10,545 nt of DNA from the NCBI GenBank assembly GCA_005883695.1, contig VBBV01000020.1:1-10545 (forward strand), given 5' to 3'. How positions within the stretch are numbered: the stretch's first letter is position 1; each line of letters begins with the position of its first letter. A program made the position numbers and the translations under genes. A model generated the notes under the pieces. It did not search any database. It saw only the letters and a list, made by a program, of their open reading frames with translations, and was not told the DNA's origin. This DNA comes from Candidatus Bathyarchaeota archaeon. GTDB taxonomy: Archaea > Thermoproteota > Bathyarchaeia > 40CM-2-53-6. Below are positions 5,978-10,545 of this stretch, in pieces.

Positions 5978-6172
5978 ACGCCAAAGACGTTCAAGTGTTC
6001 TTTCTGCGGGAAGAGCTTTCCGAACTCCACTGGCATTATGCACGTGAAGAACGATGGGACGATACTCTATTTCTGCTCGCGGCGATGCCGAGTCAGCACC
6101 CTGTCCTTCAAAAGAGACTCGCGTAAGCTGAAGTGGACGGCTTACTACGGGAAGAGAGAGAAAGGACACTGA
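5978..6172 (+). CDS. rpl24e: Large ribosomal subunit protein L24e (eL24), apparent ACG start
   Basis: L24e is a zinc-finger protein of the 50S subunit. The frame contains CSFCG, GIMHVKNDGTILYFC, SRRC and RKLKWTAYYGK, with zinc ligands C7, C10, C33 and C37 in the expected spacing. The product is 64 residues, of normal length. There is no ATG, GTG or TTG start: an in-frame TAA at 5972 is followed by GCG and then ACG CCA AAG ACG TTC. Reading the ACG at 5978 as Met gives MPKTFKCSFCG, matching the usual MPxxxxCSFCG-type N-terminus. An AGGTAGGG ribosome-binding site ends 8 bases upstream. So either ACG is a real near-cognate start or a T-to-C change/sequence error has hit ATG. The gene is easily missed by gene callers. 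Confidence 0.85.
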   Translation, partial: TPKTFKCSFCGKSFPNSTGIMHVKNDGTILYFCSRRCRVSTLSFKRDSRKLKWTAYYGKREKGH

Positions 6173-6591
6173 GTAGTCACCCTAACAACAAAACATTCGC
6201 ATTCCTCAAACCTGAAGCCCTACAATCGAGGGTCGCAGGGGAGGTTCTTTCGAGACTTGAACGGAAAGGATTTGCCATCAAGCAATTACGTTTACACAAC
6301 ATATCCAGAAAGGAAGCCGAGACGCTATACAGCGTCCACAAGGGAAAACCATTCTTTCAAGAACTCGTGGACCACGTCACTTCCGGGCCTGTCTTGCTCA
6401 TGATCCTTGAAGGCTCGAACGCTGTTGACGTTCTGCGTCGAATTATTGGCGCCACCAACCCGCAGACGGCCGAGCCTGGCACTATCAGAGGAGACCTATC
6501 GCTATCAATAACCGCCAACATCATTCATGCATCTGATAGCCTCGAAAACGCAAGGAAAGAATCATCAATATTCTTCAACGACGGAATCTAG
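6169..6591 (+). CDS. ndk: Nucleoside diphosphate kinase (Ndk), apparent CTG start
   Basis: Ndk balances NTP and dNTP pools by moving the gamma-phosphate through a phospho-histidine. The chain is complete: KTFAFLKPEAL, GEVLSRLERKGF, HKGKPFFQELVDHVTSGPV, IGATNPQTAEPGTIRGD and the active-site NIIHASDS. The catalytic His is residue 120 counted from CTG 6169. The HAS variant in place of HGS is known in archaea. No ATG lies near the N-terminus. CTG 6169 overlaps the L24e TGA as CTGA, exactly the four-base coupling used by other gene pairs here, and AAAGGA is just upstream. It gives a 140-residue protein of normal size. The only other candidate, GTG 6133, would add 12 residues inside L24e. Confidence 0.92.
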   Translation: MSSHPNNKTFAFLKPEALQSRVAGEVLSRLERKGFAIKQLRLHNISRKEAETLYSVHKGKPFFQELVDHVTSGPVLLMILEGSNAVDVLRRIIGATNPQTAEPGTIRGDLSLSITANIIHASDSLENARKESSIFFNDGI

Positions 6592-6623
6592 AAAATAGCC
6601 TTCTCTCGAAAAAAAAATCATGG

Positions 6624-6630
6624 TTTAATA
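6624..6630 (+). promoter_or_regulatory. TATA-like box upstream of aIF2
   Basis: TTTAATA in the 81-base gap between ndk and aIF2 would place the transcription start near 6652. That leaves a leader of about 20 bases containing GGAG 10 bases before ATG 6673. An A-run (6609-6617) just upstream could serve as a T-rich element only on the other strand. Confidence 0.4.
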
Positions 6631-6672
6631 CCGACATCGGGAAACCAGAGGGCAAGATGGAGCCTTCGCCAG

Positions 6673-8400
6673 ATGCCCATTCGTTCACCCATCGCCGTCG
6701 TTCTTGGACACGTGGACCATGGGAAGACCACGCTTCTGGACAAGATTAGAGGCACCTCCGTCGCCGCCCGAGAACCTGGGCAGATCACTCAGTGGATTGG
6801 CGCCAGCCTCATCCCCGCTCAAACCATAACCAGGATTTGTGGACCCCTCCTCACCAGGTTTAATCTCAAGATCGAAGTTCCCGGAATACTCTTTATCGAC
6901 ACTCCAGGTCACGAAACGTTCAGCAACCTTCGCAAAAGGGGAGGATCAGCTGCCGACGTCGCCGTCCTCGTCATAGATCTCACCAAAGGGATCGAGCCTC
7001 AAACCGTAGAATCCTTGAATATCCTGAAAGCACGCAAAACCCCCTTCTTGGTATGTTGCAACAAGATCGACGCGATACCTGGATGGAAATCCTCACCTGA
7101 CGGCTCGTTTCTTGCGAATACAGAACAGCAAAGACCCGAAGTCCTGACTGATCTTGACAACAGAATTTACACAATGATGGGAACCTTGTCCCGGTACAGC
7201 TTCCGCGCCGATCGGTTCGACAGGATCAAAGACTTCTCCAAGACCATAGCCCTTGTGCCCGCGAGCGCCAAGACAGGAGAGGGGTTACCAGAACTGATGG
7301 CGATGCTGGTCGGACTCACCCAGATCTTCATGAAGGGAGAACTCACAACTGGCGCGGGTCCGGCCGAAGGAACCGTTCTGGAAGTGAAGGAGGAGCCTGG
7401 ACTCGGAGTTACTATTGACGCTATGATCTATGATGGGACGATCAAAGTAGATGACGAAATAGTACTTGCGGGACGGAACGGAATCGTACGGACAAGGGTC
7501 CGGGCTCTACTCTTGCCAAAGGCCCTTGACGAGATCCGTGACCCTAGAGACAAGTTCGCCCGCGTCGAGCATGTTGACGCTGCCGCGGGAATCAAAATTG
7601 CAGCCCAAGGTCTCGATGACGCGATCGCGGGGTCGCCCATCTACGGCGTAGATGACCAATCGAAGAGAGCGGAACTAGAGCGGAAAGTGCTCAGCGAAGT
7701 AGAATCGGTAAAGGTCAGCACTGATCGAACCGGGGTTATCGTAAAAGCTGATGCGCTAGGCTCACTAGAAGCGCTCACAACCTCCCTGTCAGTTTCCAAG
7801 GTGCCTGTCCGTCTCGCAGACGTCGGTGAAATATCTAGGCGAGACGTGGTTGAGGCTGAGGTCGTTCGAGCAAAAGATCCTTACCTGGCGGCGATTCTCG
7901 GTTTCAACGTTAAACTGTTGCCTGACGCTGAGCAAGAGATCAAAGAGACAGGAATACCGGTATTCAGAGGAGACATAATTTATCGTGTCTTGGAAGACTA
8001 CTCGAGATGGGTCGAGGCTCAGAGAGCTGCTGGGGTTAAAGTCGTCTTCCGCAGAAACGATCCCGCCATAGTTGGGGTCGAAGTGCTGGAGGGAATTGTA
8101 AGACCAAAGTATCCAGTGATCAATGGCAGCGGGAAGCGTATCGGCGTACTCCTGAGAGTCCAAGACCAAGGAAAAGACGTCCCAGAAGTGGGCGCCGGGA
8201 AACAAGTGGCCGTTTCCATCGACAAGCCAGTTGTAGGTAGACACATTTTCGAAGGAGACATCCTATACGTCGATGTTCCTCCAAAACATGCAAAAACCCT
8301 TTCCTCAAAGTTCAGAGACTACCTCTCGCCTGGAGAGCTAGGATTACTTGAAGAGCTTGCCAGCATCTCAGCGAAAAATGCCTTGGGAGTGGTATCATGA
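6673..8400 (+). CDS. infB: Translation initiation factor IF-2/aIF5B, shortened domain III-IV connector
   Basis: This GTPase promotes Met-tRNAi positioning and subunit joining. The 575 residues contain G1 GHVDHGKT (12-19), G2 Thr39 in GQITQWIGA, G3 DTPGHE (76-81), G4 NKID (130-133) and G5 SAK (198-200). Domain II has LEVKEEPGLGVTIDA, domain III has KADALGSLEAL and DVGEISRRDV, and domain IV has VFRRNDPAIVGVEVLEG and FEGDILYVDVP. All catalytic motifs are intact. After DYSRWVEAQRAAG (W446) the chain passes directly to VKVVFRRND. Relatives such as the methanogen protein have about 17 more residues here, ending the long connecting helix and forming the first strand of domain IV. The loss is in-frame, so the protein may be real or may carry a sequence deletion. 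ATG 6673 matches the family N-terminus. Confidence 0.95.
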   Translation: MPIRSPIAVVLGHVDHGKTTLLDKIRGTSVAAREPGQITQWIGASLIPAQTITRICGPLLTRFNLKIEVPGILFIDTPGHETFSNLRKRGGSAADVAVLVIDLTKGIEPQTVESLNILKARKTPFLVCCNKIDAIPGWKSSPDGSFLANTEQQRPEVLTDLDNRIYTMMGTLSRYSFRADRFDRIKDFSKTIALVPASAKTGEGLPELMAMLVGLTQIFMKGELTTGAGPAEGTVLEVKEEPGLGVTIDAMIYDGTIKVDDEIVLAGRNGIVRTRVRALLLPKALDEIRDPRDKFARVEHVDAAAGIKIAAQGLDDAIAGSPIYGVDDQSKRAELERKVLSEVESVKVSTDRTGVIVKADALGSLEALTTSLSVSKVPVRLADVGEISRRDVVEAEVVRAKDPYLAAILGFNVKLLPDAEQEIKETGIPVFRGDIIYRVLEDYSRWVEAQRAAGVKVVFRRNDPAIVGVEVLEGIVRPKYPVINGSGKRIGVLLRVQDQGKDVPEVGAGKQVAVSIDKPVVGRHIFEGDILYVDVPPKHAKTLSSKFRDYLSPGELGLLEELASISAKNALGVVS

Positions 8401-8411
8401 CTCGAACGACG

Positions 8412-8419
8412 TTTATTAA
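8412..8419 (+). promoter_or_regulatory. TATA box for S6e-S24e
   Basis: TTTATTAA lies about 48 bp before the S6e ATG, predicting a start near 8440 and a leader of about 24 bases. It is in the 63-base gap after aIF2. Confidence 0.45.
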
Positions 8420-8463
8420 CGGCCTTGGGAGAGGCTGCTTCTACTGGAGTCCACTAACGAAAC

Positions 8464-8841
8464 ATGGCTAAGTTCCAGCTCATAGTATCGGATCCTGTGA
8501 GCAAGACCTCGAAAGCCGCGACTGTTGAAGGGGCTAAGGCTCAGGCGCTTGTTGGAAAATCGATTGGGGATGAGGTCGATGGGAAGCTTCTCGGGATTGG
8601 AAACATGAAGCTCAAGATCACGGGTGGTACTGACAAGGATGGGATTCCAATGCGTTTCGATATTCAAGGAGGAGCCAAGAAGCGGGCGATGCTTTCGGGC
8701 GGAGTCGGCTTCAAACCGAATGACCGTGGGGAAAGGAGGAGGAAGCTTGTTCGCGGGCGTATGGTTGGCGAAGATACTCTCCAAGTCAACAGCGTAGTTA
8801 TCGGGGACGCGGCTCCGAAGCCTGTGGAGGCTAAGAGTTGA
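8464..8841 (+). CDS. rps6e: Small ribosomal subunit protein S6e (eS6)
   Basis: S6e belongs to the small-subunit body. The 125 residues match the archaeal form: MAKFQLIVSDP, IGDEVDGKLLGI, KITGGTDKDGIPMR, MLSGGVGFKP and GERRRKLVRGRMV, followed by VQ/LQVNSVVI-type sequence. Archaeal S6e lacks the long phosphorylated C-terminal helix of eukaryotes, and so does this one. It ends in a short Lys/Pro/Glu tail. The TGA overlaps the S24e TTG start as TTGA. Location directly after aIF2 is a common archaeal arrangement. Confidence 0.95.
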   Translation: MAKFQLIVSDPVSKTSKAATVEGAKAQALVGKSIGDEVDGKLLGIGNMKLKITGGTDKDGIPMRFDIQGGAKKRAMLSGGVGFKPNDRGERRRKLVRGRMVGEDTLQVNSVVIGDAAPKPVEAKS

Positions 8842-9359
8842 GCGTCGAGATAATCAGCGAACACGTTAACCCGCTTCTAGGCCGAAAAGACGCGAAGCTG
8901 ATCGTTCACCATGAAGGTTCGGGGACTCCCGACCGTTTGGCCATTCGAAAGATCGCCTCCGATCACTTCAAAACTCAACAGGACAAGGTGTACGTTCGAA
9001 GCGTCCAGACCAGGACAGGAGGATCATCGGCAACCTGCCAGGTCGAGATATACAGTGATTCGAAACTTGCGGACAAGAATGTTCCGGCTTACATAAAGAA
9101 TAGAAATCTTCCAAAGGAACAAAGAGTCTCGAGAAAGAAGGGAGCAGAGGAGGAGAAGAAGCCTGCTCCTGCAGCGCCCAAGCCAGCGGCTCCGGAAAAG
9201 AAGGCTGAGCCCGTCAAACCCGTACCGGCCAAAGAGTCTAAACCTGCCCCTGCTAAGGAGTCAAAGCCGGCCCCTGCCGAAACAAAGCCATCGACAAAAC
9301 CTGAGACGAAGCCGGCTGGAAAGCCTCCCGCAAAGCCGGACAGCAAGTCGAAGGCGTAG
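8838..9359 (+). CDS. rps24e: Small ribosomal subunit protein S24e (eS24) with long Pro/Ala/Lys C-terminal tail
   Basis: The N-terminal part (residues 1-92) is S24e: VEIISEHVNPLLGRKDAKLI, HHEGSGTPDRLAIRKIA, then VRSVQTRTGGSSATCQVEIY and the ending PAYIKNRN. From about residue 93 to 173 it becomes a low-complexity, highly basic tail of Lys, Pro, Ala, Glu and Ser, including a direct repeat of KESKPAPA (DNA about 9230-9280). Archaeal S24e is usually near 100 residues, so the tail nearly doubles the protein. It is expected to be disordered and could contact rRNA or other polyanions (inference). The TTG start overlaps the S6e stop and is preceded by GGAGG at 7 bases spacing, a strong signal. The gene is usually near spt4 and S27ae; here it follows S6e. 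Confidence 0.9.
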   Translation: MSVEIISEHVNPLLGRKDAKLIVHHEGSGTPDRLAIRKIASDHFKTQQDKVYVRSVQTRTGGSSATCQVEIYSDSKLADKNVPAYIKNRNLPKEQRVSRKKGAEEEKKPAPAAPKPAAPEKKAEPVKPVPAKESKPAPAKESKPAPAETKPSTKPETKPAGKPPAKPDSKSKA

Positions 9360-9661
9360 ACAACTGCCTCCGCGGAAGACTCTTGGGCGAAAAATCGCTC
9401 ATTATGAACCCTAATCTTGAATCCGAACAGGCACATCTAGAAAACGGGATTTCTCACGCTGCAAAACGGAATAATTCCCTACCGATCAAAGCCCAGACCG
9501 TGCCCTGATCGGCAAGACTCCGCCATTTTTACTGCCAGATTGGAAATGTTCTGGAAAAATAGGAGGTCTTAGCGACCGACCCTCGCGTCGCAAGAGTGGA
9601 CAGTCTGGACTGGATGCTGAAACTAAACCAGCCTGAAAGATCCAACCAACAGTTTTTCGAC
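9360..9661. other. Convergent intergenic region without a recognised gene
   Basis: About 300 bases separate the stops of S24e (plus) and the GTPase (minus). I see no credible reading frame, tRNA, or box C/D pair. It holds one inverted repeat (9482-9512), T5 runs usable as terminators on the plus strand (9526-9530) and minus strand (complement of 9555-9559), and a weak GCGAC/GTCGC repeat (9572-9591). Confidence 0.6.
9482..9530 (+). terminator. Possible terminator after S6e-S24e
   Basis: CCGATCA (9482-9488) and TGATCGG (9506-9512) form a perfect 7-bp stem with a 17-base loop, followed 13 bases later by TTTTT (9526-9530). Archaeal termination mainly uses the T-run; the stem may only be a structured 3' end. 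Confidence 0.3.
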
Positions 9662-10545
9662 TTATGCCCTTTTCGCGGCGCTGACGATGCTTACAACATC
9701 TTGCGCTTTGAGTACGTAGTTGTCGGAGAGACGCATACCGTTTCGAGCGTTGATACCATACAATATCTGTTCGCCTATTTCCGTGTGGATTTTCAGAGCC
9801 AGTTCCTTGAGAGTTGTCCCGTTCGGAACCAGATACGCGTCAGGCAGAACATTCCCTGCATGATCACTGAACTTTTCAGAATTCTCAACCGGATAAACCA
9901 CGATCATATTAAGAAGATCTAGAAAGGCCGAGTTGACACACGCCTGAACGCCTGTGGATCCGACTGGTTTCAGGACTTTTTCTCGGATCATTTCAAGGGC
10001 GGCCTTCTGCTCACTGCTAACAGCTCCCGCGTCCGGAACCTGGAAATCCGGGTCTCCAGGTTTGTACTCTATCAGCCGCTTTTCTGCCCCCCTTCGCAGT
10101 GCCAGCTCCGCCTCCGCAGAAACCGGTATCGTCAGCTCGCCCGTCTGCTTCAGTCGGCCGACATTCCCGATCGATGTTGGAAGGTCAATCTTGTTGGCGG
10201 CGAGCAGCAAGGGTTTTGCTTCTCTCCGGATAATCTCAACAAGCTTCAAGAGGTCTTCCCTGGTCCATCCGCTCGGTTTTCCCTTGAGGCCTGCTTTTTT
10301 GATCCCGTTCTCAGCCTGGCCTTTGGTGACCCCGAGCCCGCTGAGACGATCAGAAACCAAAGACGCCGGATCCTCTCCGGCCATCTCCATCTTTCGCGCC
10401 GTCTTCTCCCAGTCTTTTCCAACTATCCGGAGCATCCACATCTTCAATTCATTCTCGAGAAAAACCACGTCCTCAACAGGATTGTGAGCACCAGCCTCCG
10501 TGAGCTTGCCCTCAGAGTCCGTTGTCCCAGAAGTATCAACCACAT
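9662..10545 (-). CDS. YGR210/MJ1332-type TGS-domain GTPase (YchF/Obg relative), N-terminus outside window
   Basis: This is the C-terminal roughly 294 residues of a translation-associated P-loop GTPase. The frame runs off the right edge, so the P-loop is not visible and the GTG near 10541 is not the true start. Visible parts include VVDTSGTTDSEG (the G3-associated strand and following loop) and LENELKMWM. The G4 motif NKID in LLLAANKIDLP is present, as opposed to the NxxE of ATP-preferring YchF, so GTP is the expected nucleotide. PVSAEAELALRRG is a hallmark of the archaeal group. The final 85 residues form a TGS domain (IVVYPVE, GNVLPDAYLVPNGTT, IHTEIGEQ and DVVSIVSA). Related proteins associate with ribosomes, which fits the neighbourhood. 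It is convergent with S24e. Confidence 0.93.
   Translation of the reverse strand, partial: VVDTSGTTDSEGKLTEAGAHNPVEDVVFLENELKMWMLRIVGKDWEKTARKMEMAGEDPASLVSDRLSGLGVTKGQAENGIKKAGLKGKPSGWTREDLLKLVEIIRREAKPLLLAANKIDLPTSIGNVGRLKQTGELTIPVSAEAELALRRGAEKRLIEYKPGDPDFQVPDAGAVSSEQKAALEMIREKVLKPVGSTGVQACVNSAFLDLLNMIVVYPVENSEKFSDHAGNVLPDAYLVPNGTTLKELALKIHTEIGEQILYGINARNGMRLSDNYVLKAQDVVSIVSAAKRA

Noticed and set aside
6657..6672. ATG 6657 as the aIF2 start
   Set aside because: It is in a different frame from the GHVDHGKT motif; ATG 6673 gives the family N-terminus.
7789..8244. Minus-strand frame of 151 codons inside aIF2
   Set aside because: It is antisense to conserved domains III-IV, with no start signal or family resemblance.
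9089..9436. Minus-strand Gly/Ala/Phe-rich reading frame
   Set aside because: It is the complement of the repetitive Lys/Pro/Ala tail of S24e, and its low complexity is explained by that.
9560..9661. Possible small RNA or tRNA in the convergent gap
   Set aside because: There is no T-loop GGTTCGA-type sequence, no cloverleaf pairing and no box C/D set.
9954..10487. Long plus-strand reading frame opposite the TGS GTPase
   Set aside because: It is Ser/Arg-rich with no family features, and the minus-strand frame is a clear GTPase match.

Overview
The window is chromosomal DNA from an archaeon. It is dense with archaeal/eukaryotic-type information-processing genes: Kae1 and Bud32 (tRNA t6A synthesis), RNA polymerase subunit Rpo7 (RpoE1) with Spt4, ribosomal proteins S27ae, L7Ae, S28e, L24e, S6e and S24e, translation factor aIF2/aIF5B, and a YGR210/MJ1332-type TGS GTPase. 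Kae1 and Bud32 are separate genes rather than a fusion. Several TATA-like boxes lie about 25-30 bp upstream of start codons. These points would fit a TACK-type lineage, but I cannot place it more precisely from sequence alone. GC content looks slightly above 50%.

Left end (1-1990): the tail of an unrecognised membrane protein, then an accessory-looking stretch of bacterial type. This holds 3-methyladenine DNA glycosylase I (tag), then an ArsR-family repressor translationally coupled to an AHSA1/SRPBCC protein. The ArsR gene has a TATA box overlapped by a perfect TTAAC-N6-GTTAA inverted repeat, a good candidate for self-repression. A strong 8-bp hairpin closes this module.

Centre left (2000-5050): kae1 and bud32 overlap. 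They are followed by a HAM1/RdgB nucleotide-pyrophosphatase gene that is broken by an internal deletion and frameshift, then rpo7-spt4, apparently driven by its own near-leaderless promoter.

Centre right (5050-6600): S27ae lies on the minus strand, diverging from the operon L7Ae-S28e-L24e-Ndk. L7Ae is also interrupted by a small deletion with a frameshift. L24e seems to start at ACG and Ndk at CTG.

Right (6600-10545): aIF2 has all its GTPase motifs but a shortened domain III-IV connector. It is followed by S6e-S24e, where S24e carries a long Pro/Ala/Lys tail, then a roughly 300-bp convergent intergenic region, and the TGS GTPase on the minus strand, cut by the window edge.

I see no defence system, mobile element, CRISPR array or tRNA. 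The most unusual signal is the recurrence of internal losses (two frame-breaking, one in-frame) in conserved and mostly essential genes within 4.5 kb, together with non-ATG starts and four-base NTGA gene overlaps using all four possible first bases. The losses may be real gene decay or sequence/assembly error, and reads are needed to decide.
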